This document shows, piece by piece, positions 23,032-30,392 of a stretch of DNA of 50,502 bases. This stretch comes from Chloroflexota bacterium (GTDB lineage: Bacteria > Chloroflexota > Dehalococcoidia > Bin125): the NCBI GenBank assembly GCA_028875225.1, contig JAPPFB010000015.1, positions 1 to 50,502 of the forward strand. Reading direction: 5' to 3'. Both the position numbers and the translations under genes were made by a program. Below the pieces are notes generated by a model. It saw only the letters and a program-made list of their open reading frames with translations. It made no database searches and was not told the DNA's origin. Position 1 is the stretch's first letter. Each line of letters begins with the position of its first letter.

Positions 23032-24231
23032 CTAGCCGACGACACCGGCTTCCCTGAGCCTGGCAATCTCCTGCGGAGCGCAGCCAATCTCTTCAAGCAG
23101 CGAATCTGTGTCCTGACCCAGCTCCGGGCCGAGGCACTTCACGTGTCCCTGGACGCCGTTTGCGCGGATTGGTGATCCCACCGTGGTCAGCGTGCCGAAG
23201 CGGACGTCCTCGTACTGGACGATGTACTCGTTGGCGGCGGCCTGCTCGTCTTGGGCGATCATCGGGTAGTCCTGGATTAAGGTGCTGGGCACCTCTTCGG
23301 CGTCGAACCGGGCCGGCCATGCGGCGGCGGGACGCTCGGCGATGGCCGTTGCGACCTCGCCTCGGAGTTCTTCCAGGTTGTCGTTGCGGTCGGCGAGTGT
23401 GGCGAATCGGTCGTCGGTGACCAGGTCTTCGCGCTCGAGCGCGCGGCACATCGGGACCCAGCGGTCGGTGATGTAGCCAACGAACAGCCAGTCGCCGTCG
23501 GAGCCCTGTGCCTGGAGGGTGAACATGTTGGAGATCGGCATGTTCCTCGCGGACGGGACAATATTGCCGTTCGCGATGGCGTTGATCGCGGGCGCACGAC
23601 CCCAGATCTGGCTGCCGTAGAGAGAGGTCTGCACCAACTGCGCCTCGCCGGTCCGCTCGCGCGCGACCAGGGCGCTGGCAATGGCGAAGGCGAAGATCAT
23701 GCCGCCCGTCTGGTCGGGATCGGGCGCGGCCACGTTCGCGTAGGGTTTGACCCCGTTCTCGCTGCGGACGCCGTTGGGCCACATGCCGCCGCCGGCCGCT
23801 CCGGCGACCGAGGCCCATGAGGTCGCGTTCGCGCGCGGACCCTTCGGGCCGAACCCGCTCGCGCTCGCGTAGACCAGCTTCGGATTGCGCTGCTTGAGAT
23901 CTTCCCAGCCGAGGCCGAGCCGATTCATCACGCCGGGCTTGAAGTTCTCGGTGACCACGTCGACCCGCTTGACCAGTTCGTAGACCAGGTTGCGGCCATC
24001 TTCCGAGCGCAGGTCGACGGCGATGCTGCGCTTGCCCCGGTGGTGGGTGTGGAAGTACTGCGAGAAGCCATCCTCGCGCTTGCCGACATGACGTGACGGG
24101 TCGCCGACCCTGAGCCGTTCCACCTTGATCACCTCGGCGCCGAGGTCGGACATCAGCACGGTGGCCGAGGGTCCCTGCTGAAACTGGGTGAAGTCGAGCA
24201 CGCGAATGCCGTCGAGCAGTGGGCGGGTCAT
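23032..24231 (-). CDS. CaiB/BaiF family (class III) CoA-transferase
   Basis: A 399-residue class III CoA-transferase. LLDGIRVLDFTQFQQGPSA, SDLGAEVIKVERLRVGDP, GKRSIAVDL and NFKPGVMNRLGLG are all present. The catalytic Asp is likely in AAPDPDQTGG (171 or 173). The third paralogue in the window; it diverges from the enolase-superfamily gene by an 80-bp gap. GGAGG lies 9 nt before ATG 24231. The substrate is unknown. Confidence 0.9.
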   Translation of the reverse strand: MTRPLLDGIRVLDFTQFQQGPSATVLMSDLGAEVIKVERLRVGDPSRHVGKREDGFSQYFHTHHRGKRSIAVDLRSEDGRNLVYELVKRVDVVTENFKPGVMNRLGLGWEDLKQRNPKLVYASASGFGPKGPRANATSWASVAGAAGGGMWPNGVRSENGVKPYANVAAPDPDQTGGMIFAFAIASALVARERTGEAQLVQTSLYGSQIWGRAPAINAIANGNIVPSARNMPISNMFTLQAQGSDGDWLFVGYITDRWVPMCRALEREDLVTDDRFATLADRNDNLEELRGEVATAIAERPAAAWPARFDAEEVPSTLIQDYPMIAQDEQAAANEYIVQYEDVRFGTLTTVGSPIRANGVQGHVKCLGPELGQDTDSLLEEIGCAPQEIARLREAGVVG

Positions 24232-24311
24232 GGTTCTGGCCTCCAGAGCAATCGTCAGATACTGCGAATATACGCGCCGCTAGTCTCGCCTGACGGAGAG
24301 AGGTCAATGCC

Positions 24312-25418
24312 ATGCAGATCACCGACATCACCTGTACGCCGCTGACGATCGGCAAGAGCCTGTTGAGAATCGTGACCAATGCCAGACTCGAAGGCTGGGC
24401 CGAGGTTCCGGGCGGCAACTACAACCTCAGCTCAAAGACGGCCGTGTTCGAGGCCTATCTCGAAACCGACATCAAGCGAGCCCTGCTCGGCGAAGACCCG
24501 CTGCTGATCGACCGGCACTGGGAGACGCTGGCACTGGGCCGCGGCGAGCGCATGTACAAGTTGCCCGGCTGGGTCGTGGGCGTGGTCGACGTGGCGCTCT
24601 GGGATCTGATGGGTAAGGAGACGGGCCTGCCGGTGCACACGCTGATGGGCGGAGCGCGCCGCACCGACATCCCGCTCTACTGGAGCACGGGATCGGGGTG
24701 GCGAATGCAGCCCGAGGAGATGTTGGAGTTGGTCCGCGAGGGCAAGGAGCAGGGGTACGAATCGTTCAAGATTCGCATGGACTGGCGCGGCTGGCGCCAG
24801 GACATCGACCCGGAGAAGGACTTCCAGATCTTCAAGCTGGTGCGCGAGTACCTCGACGAGGGCCAGTACCTCGGCTTCGACGCCAACAACGGCTACTCGG
24901 TCTCGACCGCGATCCAGCAAGGCCGCCGGTTCGAGGAACTCGGCATCGACCACTTCGAGGAGCCAATTCCGCACTACGACCTGCCCGGCCTGAAGCAGAT
25001 CTCCGATGCGCTGGATGTCGCCGTTTCGGCCGGTGAACAGGACGCATTCCGCTGGTGGTTCGAACACCTCGTGCTGCTTGGAGACGTGGACATCCTCCAG
25101 CCTGACATCCTCAACGCCGGCGGCCCCAGCGAGGTCAAGCGCATTTTCGAGATGGCGACGGTGTTGAACAAGCCGGTGATGCCGCACAGTCCCCAGGCCG
25201 GAATCAACTCAATGGCCTCGCTGCACGTCTACGCGACGGTGCAGAACGCAACGCGGCCGCACGAATACTCGGAGGAGTTTTCCGGTCCAATCGACGATGT
25301 GGCCGAACTGTATGGAGAGTCGGTCATTCCCAGCAACGGCCGCATCCAGCTCAGCGACCGGCCGGGCTACGGGATCGAGTTGAATGAGTCGGAAGTGGAG
25401 CGGTTGACGGTCCGCTAG
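24312..25418 (+). CDS. Enolase superfamily (mandelate racemase/muconate lactonizing type) enzyme
   Basis: A 368-residue enolase-superfamily protein with an N-terminal capping domain and a C-terminal barrel. Barrel residues: Lys153-Ile-Arg155 (KxR in place of the common KxK), metal ligands Asp190 (GFDANNGYS), Glu216/217 (FEEPIPHYD) and Glu242 (SAGEQD), then Asp265 (LQPDILNAGG) and the base His292 (MPHSPQAGI). This is the mandelate-racemase-like subgroup with an Asp-His dyad, typical of sugar-acid dehydratases. The exact sugar acid cannot be told. The stop overlaps the convergent PIN toxin gene by 4 bp. Expansion of this superfamily is reported for SAR202 bacteria (general knowledge). Confidence 0.88.
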   Translation: MQITDITCTPLTIGKSLLRIVTNARLEGWAEVPGGNYNLSSKTAVFEAYLETDIKRALLGEDPLLIDRHWETLALGRGERMYKLPGWVVGVVDVALWDLMGKETGLPVHTLMGGARRTDIPLYWSTGSGWRMQPEEMLELVREGKEQGYESFKIRMDWRGWRQDIDPEKDFQIFKLVREYLDEGQYLGFDANNGYSVSTAIQQGRRFEELGIDHFEEPIPHYDLPGLKQISDALDVAVSAGEQDAFRWWFEHLVLLGDVDILQPDILNAGGPSEVKRIFEMATVLNKPVMPHSPQAGINSMASLHVYATVQNATRPHEYSEEFSGPIDDVAELYGESVIPSNGRIQLSDRPGYGIELNESEVERLTVR

Positions 25419-25840
25419 CTCGTCTCGTACTCCCATGGATTGATGATCTCGACGCCAAGTGCCCCAAAGTCGGTCACGTCGCGGGTCACCACCGTCATCT
25501 CGTTCGCTATCGCCGTGCCGGCGATCAACGCGTCCGCAACATCGACCGGTCGTCCGTTGCGAAGAGCCTCTGCTCGCGAAACTGCAGCGAACTCGGCCGC
25601 CAAACTATCCAGTGGAACGATGCGATTCTCGAATGCCGAAAGAAACTGGTAGTGATCTTCATACATGCGTTCCCGGCGACGTCCATCCGGGAGCTGTTGC
25701 AGTCCGAACTCCAGCTCATGCAGTACGACTGCCGAAAGCCACTGGTCGGCACGGAGATCCAGGAAGGCAGCTACCTGAGGCTCGGGACTGTCTCTGGTCA
25801 GTTCTGAGACGACATTGGTGTCAAGCAGATAGCCACTCAC
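25415..25840 (-). CDS. PIN-domain toxin (VapC/FitB-like)
   Basis: A 141-residue PIN-domain ribonuclease of the FitB-like type: YLLDTNVVSEL with the first Asp, then VVLHELEFGLQQLP, ADALIAGTAIANEMTVVTRD and FGALGVEIINPWE. The acidic residues needed for Mg-dependent RNA cleavage are present. The start overlaps the antitoxin by 4 bp (25837-25840), a typical toxin-antitoxin coupling. Confidence 0.9.
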   Translation of the reverse strand: MSGYLLDTNVVSELTRDSPEPQVAAFLDLRADQWLSAVVLHELEFGLQQLPDGRRRERMYEDHYQFLSAFENRIVPLDSLAAEFAAVSRAEALRNGRPVDVADALIAGTAIANEMTVVTRDVTDFGALGVEIINPWEYETS

Positions 25841-26199
25841 TTGCTGCCTGGGTCATCGTCGTCAATTTGCGATAATTCTGGTTCAGCCCCGTCTTCTTCA
25901 CGAATCGAAGGGTCCGAACCTCGCTTTGGGACGTTGTCATAGATGCCGCGTGGCATCTTCGTAAGCAGATACTGACTGATGGACATCCCGGCCGATTGCT
26001 CCTCCTGAGGTGCACCGCCCACTTGCGCTTCTGGAGGAGGAACGCGGTTGAGCCAGGCATCTTCAGGAACAATGATGTAGCGCTTGCGACTGCCGATTCG
26101 CTGCGGCCCTTCGATTTCGGCTAGTCGCAGAATCTCGGGCAGCTTCTCCTTGGCTTCGGCAATCGTCCAGGCGGTGCCTTCGGCTTCCCTGATGCTCAT
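25837..26199 (-). CDS. Phd/YefM-like antitoxin with extended C-terminus
   Basis: A 120-residue antitoxin. The Phd/YefM fold shows in WTIAEAKEKLPEILRLAE and GPQRIGSRKRYIIVPEDAW. It is longer than usual (~80-90): a ~70-residue tail includes GMSISQYLLTKMPRGIYDN and ends in a very acidic region (IREEDGAEPELSQIDDDD), which may neutralise the toxin. GGAGG precedes ATG 26199. A perfect palindrome (26214-26240) lies 15 bp upstream. Confidence 0.8.
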   Translation of the reverse strand: MSIREAEGTAWTIAEAKEKLPEILRLAEIEGPQRIGSRKRYIIVPEDAWLNRVPPPEAQVGGAPQEEQSAGMSISQYLLTKMPRGIYDNVPKRGSDPSIREEDGAEPELSQIDDDDPGSK

Positions 26200-26213
26200 C
26201 GCCGCCTCCTGGC

Positions 26214-26240
26214 CCTAGACTGGATGACCACCAGTCTAGG
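26214..26240 (-). promoter_or_regulatory. Perfect 10-bp inverted repeat: toxin-antitoxin operator or terminator
   Basis: CCTAGACTGG (26214-26223) and CCAGTCTAGG (26231-26240) are perfect inverted arms 7 nt apart. They lie just upstream of the antitoxin start and downstream of the BVMO stop, both on the minus strand. Operator for antitoxin autoregulation is favoured because no T-run follows; a terminator for the BVMO transcript is the alternative. Confidence 0.5.
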
Positions 26241-26286
26241 CCCGATCAACCTCGGGGGGACGCTCTCTCTGCTTCAGATCAAGAGC

Positions 26287-27930
26287 CTAGTCGGCCAGGA
26301 CCGGTTCCTTGGCCTCGCTCTGGATGAAGCCGGGGTAGTCGGTGCTGGCGATCTCTTCGCAGCGCTCTCGGTAGACGCCCACGCCGCCGGCGTAAGGCAT
26401 AAAGACCCTCGGCTTGCCGGGGATGTTGGCGCCCAGGTACCACGAGTCGGCCAGCATGTACATCGTCTGTTCGGCGACGTCGTTGACGTGCTGGACCCAT
26501 TCCTCTTCGGCCTCAGGTGTGACATCAACCGTGGCGACGTCGCGCTCGCTGAGGTACTCGATGAAGTCCGAGACCCACTCGACGTGCTGCTCAATTGAGA
26601 CCGGCATGTTGCTCAGCACCGAGGGTGAGCCCGGTCCGGTGATCATGAACAGGTTGGGGAACTCGGTCGTGGCGATCCCGAGATAGGTCTTGGGACCCTC
26701 ACTCCACTTGTCCTTCAATGCCACCCCGTTGCGGCCGGTGAGGTCGATGTTGAAGAAGGTGCCGGTCATCGCGTCGTAGCCGGTGGCGAAGACGATGACG
26801 TCGAACTCGTACTCCTGGCCGTCGGCGGTGCGCAGACCGGTTGGCGTGATCTCCTCGATCGGGAAGTGGCGAATGTCGACCAGATCGACGTTGTCGCGGT
26901 TGTAGGTGTCGAAGTAGTTGGTGTCGATCAACGCGCGCTTGGAGCCGAACGGGTGGTCGCGGGGCAGCAACTTCTCTGCGGTGTCGGGATCCTTGACGAT
27001 TTCGCGAATCTTGCTGCGGATGAACTCCGAGGCGGTGTCGTTGGCGCGTCGGTCGACGGCGATGTCGCCGTAGGACTGGAAGAGGAAACGGAAGCCGCCG
27101 AGCTCCCAGAGCTCCTCGAACTTGGCGCGGCGCTCCTCGTCGCTTACTTCAAGGGCGGATTCTTCGGAGAATTCGACGGGGAAGCCGGCGAACGAGACCT
27201 TGGACTGCTGCATGATCTCGGTGTAGTTGGCCTTGACCTCCTTGAGGAACTCCTGGTCCACGTTCTCGTGCCGCGCCGGAATCGTGTACTGCGGGGTGCG
27301 CTGGAACACGGTCAGGTGCTCGGACTCGCGGGCGATCACCGGGATCGACTGCACGCCGCTGGAGCCCGTGCCGATCACGGCCACGCGCTTGCCGGCGAAG
27401 TCGACGCCCTCATGCGGCCAGGCTCCGGTGTGGTGCCAGTCGCCCTGGAACGAGTCGAGACCCGGGATCTGCGGAATCTGTCCCGTCGAGATGCAGCCGA
27501 TTGCCGTGACCACATACTTGGCGGTGACGCGGTCGCCCTGGTCGGTCTCGACCTCCCAGAGGTTGGTGTCGTCGTTGAAGTGAGCCGCGGTAACGCTGGT
27601 GTTGAACTGGATCCCGCTGCGCAGATCGAAGCGGTCGGCGACGTGGTTGAGGTACTCGAGGATCTCGGGCTGCTCCGGGTACTTGCCGCTCCAGTTCCAC
27701 TCCTGCAGCAGGTCGTCGTCGAAGGAGAAGCAGTAGATGTAGCTCTCCGAGTCGCAGCGCGCGCCGGGATAGCGGTTCCAGAACCAGGTGCCGCCCACAC
27801 CGCTGCCGCGTTCGTAGACCTGCGTGGTCATGCCCAGGTCATCGCGCAGCTTCTTGAGCATGTACATGCCGGCGAAACCGGCTCCGATCACCACTGCGTC
27901 GACGTGCTTGGTTGCCGTGGAGTCTGCCAT
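26287..27930 (-). CDS. Flavin-containing Baeyer-Villiger-type monooxygenase
   Basis: A 547-residue class B flavoprotein monooxygenase. The FAD-binding motif is VVIGAGFAGM (Gly16, 18, 21). The BVMO fingerprint FxGxxxHxxxWP is present as F161, G163, H167, W171, and the NADPH motif is VIGTGSSG (187-192). GVGGTWFWNRYPGARCD is typical of cyclohexanone/phenylacetone/steroid BVMOs. It should insert oxygen next to a ketone to give an ester or lactone, in the cytoplasm. I chose ATG 27930 (GGAGAG upstream); a start at 27975 is less likely. The ketone substrate is unknown, but steroid or terpenoid ketones are plausible. An esterase gene lies 89 bp upstream. Confidence 0.92.
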   Translation of the reverse strand: MADSTATKHVDAVVIGAGFAGMYMLKKLRDDLGMTTQVYERGSGVGGTWFWNRYPGARCDSESYIYCFSFDDDLLQEWNWSGKYPEQPEILEYLNHVADRFDLRSGIQFNTSVTAAHFNDDTNLWEVETDQGDRVTAKYVVTAIGCISTGQIPQIPGLDSFQGDWHHTGAWPHEGVDFAGKRVAVIGTGSSGVQSIPVIARESEHLTVFQRTPQYTIPARHENVDQEFLKEVKANYTEIMQQSKVSFAGFPVEFSEESALEVSDEERRAKFEELWELGGFRFLFQSYGDIAVDRRANDTASEFIRSKIREIVKDPDTAEKLLPRDHPFGSKRALIDTNYFDTYNRDNVDLVDIRHFPIEEITPTGLRTADGQEYEFDVIVFATGYDAMTGTFFNIDLTGRNGVALKDKWSEGPKTYLGIATTEFPNLFMITGPGSPSVLSNMPVSIEQHVEWVSDFIEYLSERDVATVDVTPEAEEEWVQHVNDVAEQTMYMLADSWYLGANIPGKPRVFMPYAGGVGVYRERCEEIASTDYPGFIQSEAKEPVLAD

Positions 27931-28019
27931 CTTCGTACTTCTCTCCGGCTCGGACCAGGTCACGATCCGAGCCACTGATTTCCTTCGCTGAGGCGAAACG
28001 ACCGATCAGCAAAAGTCTA

Positions 28020-28973
28020 CTACCTGGCGGCCGCCGGCTGCTGGACGACCACCGCGCGAATGGCCTTGACGACATGCTGGAATCCGCGTTCGCTGCCGGG
28101 CAGCATGAGCAGGGTGAAGAACCCGTGCATCTGTCCCGGGTGCCGTTGGAAGTTGACCGGCACGCCGGCTTCCTCCAGCCGTCGGGCGTATGCTTCGCCC
28201 TCGTCGCGCAGGACATCGTGCTCCGCGGTGAGGACGACCGCCGGGGGCAACCCTGAGAGATCGTCGGCCCGCAGAGGAGAAGCATCCGGTTCGCTGCGGC
28301 GCTCGGCGTCGGGCACGTAGTGGTCCCAGAACCAGACCATCGCTTCCTTGGTCAGCAGGAGCTCGTTTTCGGGATCGTCGTACGAGGGCCGGTCGAAGTC
28401 GGCGTCGGTGACCGGGTAGATCAGCACCTGCAGCGCAATCTCGGGGCCGCCTCGGTCGCGTGAACGGCGAGCAACGACGGCGGACAAGTTGCCGCCCGCG
28501 CTGTCGCCGGCCACGAACAGAGGCACCTGGCGGCCAGCAATGTCCTCGACGTGTTCGGCGACCCACTCCAACGCGGCGTAGCAGTCGTCCGCTGCGGTGG
28601 GATAGCGGTGCTCGGGAGCCAACCGGTACTCAACGTTGACGACGGCGCAAGAGGTGCGCTCAGCCAGTTTTCTGGCCATCGTGTCGGTCTCGTCGATCGA
28701 GCCGATCACCCATCCGCCACCGTGGTAGTAGACGATGATGCCGGGTGGATGGTCGTTTGGAACCAGGACGCGCAGGCTGAACGAACCGTCGTCCTGCTCA
28801 ATCGTGTGCTCCTCAACGCGAGCCATGGGCGGCGCCGGGCCGGCCATCTCGGCGATTGCGCCACCGAACCCCCGGGCTTCCTCGGGCGTCATTTCGTGCA
28901 GCGGTTTGGCATCGGGGTCAGCGCCTTCAGCCATCGTCTGGATAAGCATGGTCGTCGCGGGGTCGAGTGCCAT
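28020..28973 (-). CDS. Alpha/beta hydrolase of the hormone-sensitive-lipase type
   Basis: A 317-residue esterase of the HSL family. HGGG at 84-87 forms the oxyanion hole, GDSAGG has nucleophile Ser158, the Asp is in LTAEHDVLRDEG and the His in HPGQMHGF. YRLAPEHRYPTAADDCYAAL is a signature of the group. I chose ATG 28973 with AGGAG 6 nt upstream rather than 29036. It could hydrolyse esters or lactones made by the neighbouring BVMO on the same strand, a pairing often seen in ketone catabolism; this is inference. Confidence 0.9.
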   Translation of the reverse strand: MALDPATTMLIQTMAEGADPDAKPLHEMTPEEARGFGGAIAEMAGPAPPMARVEEHTIEQDDGSFSLRVLVPNDHPPGIIVYYHGGGWVIGSIDETDTMARKLAERTSCAVVNVEYRLAPEHRYPTAADDCYAALEWVAEHVEDIAGRQVPLFVAGDSAGGNLSAVVARRSRDRGGPEIALQVLIYPVTDADFDRPSYDDPENELLLTKEAMVWFWDHYVPDAERRSEPDASPLRADDLSGLPPAVVLTAEHDVLRDEGEAYARRLEEAGVPVNFQRHPGQMHGFFTLLMLPGSERGFQHVVKAIRAVVVQQPAAAR

Positions 28974-29135
28974 TCGCTGCTCCTGAGTTTCGCTCGCCAG
29001 GAATTCCTGTTTGGTTGGAGATCGGTAACGCTGCAAGGGTAATGGGAGACCGTGATTTCAAGAAGAACCCGATAGAGGTTCGAGGTCGGAGAGCGTGCGC
29101 TACTGGGCTATGGCGATGGCGGTTGCGCGTGAGCC

Positions 29136-29690
29136 ATGATCGGAGACACCATAATCCCGGTACGCGCATCCAAAGCGCATGCCGAAAAGAGCAGCGGAGC
29201 ATTGTTGTACTCGGAAGACGTATTCGCCCAACGCCGGTTTGCGATTGTCGTGGCTGCCATAGCTGTTGCATGTGTGGGGGGAGGCCTCTGGCTGTTGTTG
29301 GGCGCCAATCAGGTAAGTGACGGCGTCGGCCTGCTCGCGGCCGGAACCTTGTTGGCCGGGATTCTGCGCTTGTTCGCTGTCTTGCATGTCAGGGTTCAGA
29401 ATGAAGGCCTGCACGCTCGATTCGGACCATGGGGGCTCAATCTGCCGGCAGGGCAGATCGACTCCGCACGTGCCGAGACGTATCGCTGGGGGTCCTACTA
29501 CGGCTGGGGAATGCGCTGGGGCCGGGACGAAGGCCGCCCCGGCCGCGCGATGTCGGTGCCATTTCTGCGCAGTGGCGTCATTGTGGAGACGAAGGAAGGC
29601 GGCCGTCACTACATCAACAGCCGCCGCCCAGAAGAACTTGCAGCGGCGGTCAACCGGATCGCCGAGGACCTTGACGGCGCGAAAGTGTGA
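29136..29690 (+). CDS. Two-TM membrane protein with a PH-like domain
   Basis: A 184-residue protein with two adjacent TM segments (FAIVVAAIAVACVGGGLWLLL and VGLLAAGTLLAGILRLFAVL). A beta-rich domain follows (VRVQNEGLHARFGPWGLN, then VIVETKEGGRHYINSRRPEELAAAV) resembling bacterial PH (bPH/DUF3093-like) domains. The domain probably sits in the cytoplasm. Function is unknown. It is divergent from the HSL esterase and convergent with the RelE/Phd pair. The first ~30 residues are not conserved-looking, so the start is uncertain. Confidence 0.65.
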   Translation: MIGDTIIPVRASKAHAEKSSGALLYSEDVFAQRRFAIVVAAIAVACVGGGLWLLLGANQVSDGVGLLAAGTLLAGILRLFAVLHVRVQNEGLHARFGPWGLNLPAGQIDSARAETYRWGSYYGWGMRWGRDEGRPGRAMSVPFLRSGVIVETKEGGRHYINSRRPEELAAAVNRIAEDLDGAKV

Positions 29691-29749
29691 GTGAACTCTT
29701 GGTCAGCGCACAGGAACCATGAGTAACACATCGCACCTAGGGAACGGAT

Positions 29750-30079
29750 CTACCTCTGCAACAGGCGCTGCACGAGCAGCGCCCGGATGTCGCGCCGACC
29801 GTCGGCGATCAGTTGGACAATGACTGTTGCGTCCGTCACCGTGTAGACAATCCGGTATGGGCCGGCGAGCACCTGGCGATGGGAGCGAGCGCCCTGGTCG
29901 AGCACCTCGTTGACATAGGAGCCGCGTTCCGGAAACTCGGCGAGGCTGTCCGCCCGTTGCCGAACCGACGCCACGACAGATCCCGCCCGCGCCGGAGAAT
30001 CTGCTAAGTCGATGTACTCGCCGATCCCTTCAAGATCGGCTTCCGCCTCGTCCGTGAAACGGACGCGGTAGGTCGTCAC
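29750..30079 (-). CDS. RelE/ParE family toxin
   Basis: A 109-residue toxin of the RelE/ParE superfamily. YRVRFTDEAEADLEGIGEYI is the N-terminal strand-helix, and RQVLAGPYRIVYTV and IVQLIADGRRDI are the central strands of the fold. Which target it hits (ribosome-bound mRNA or gyrase) is not evident. The start overlaps the antitoxin by 4 bp. Confidence 0.88.
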   Translation of the reverse strand: MTTYRVRFTDEAEADLEGIGEYIDLADSPARAGSVVASVRQRADSLAEFPERGSYVNEVLDQGARSHRQVLAGPYRIVYTVTDATVIVQLIADGRRDIRALLVQRLLQR

Positions 30080-30339
30080 GTCGCGGGCCAGCGCTTCTGC
30101 AGTCGCTCGAACACCTCGTCGGCTGGCTTGGTCCTGCCCTGGCGAACGGACTCTTCGCCAATCGCCAGAATGGCGAGTAACGCGGCTTTCTCGGTGATTT
30201 GGAACTGCTCGTAGCTCATCACGACAGCCACCGGCTTGCCGTCCCGGGTCAGGACGTGCGAATCTTCGTCGTCGGCGAGGCAGCGCACAATCTCATCTGC
30301 GTTTTCGATGAACTCGCTGAGTGGGTACTTCCGTGCCAT
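30076..30339 (-). CDS. Phd/YefM family antitoxin
   Basis: An 87-residue antitoxin: ARKYPLSEFIENADEIVRCL, then DSHVLTRDGKPVAVVMSYEQF, the usual Phd/YefM core. The C-terminal helix (EESVRQGRTKPADEVFERLQ) should bind the RelE-like toxin. ATG 30339 has GGGAG close upstream; the frame extends to 30387. An inverted repeat GACCCA/TGGGTC (30359-30385) lies 20 bp upstream. Confidence 0.87.
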   Translation of the reverse strand: MARKYPLSEFIENADEIVRCLADDEDSHVLTRDGKPVAVVMSYEQFQITEKAALLAILAIGEESVRQGRTKPADEVFERLQKRWPAT

Positions 30340-30358
30340 TGTGAGTCTCCCTCTGCTC

Positions 30359-30385
30359 GACCCAATGGAATCAACATAGTGGGTC
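30359..30385 (-). promoter_or_regulatory. Inverted repeat upstream of the Phd-RelE pair (possible operator)
   Basis: GACCCA (30359-30364) and TGGGTC (30380-30385) are 6-bp inverted arms with 15-nt spacing, centred about 33 bp upstream of the antitoxin start. The minus strand also reads TTGACC here, a possible -35 box, but I see no matching -10. Confidence 0.3.
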
Positions 30386-30392
30386 AAGGAAC

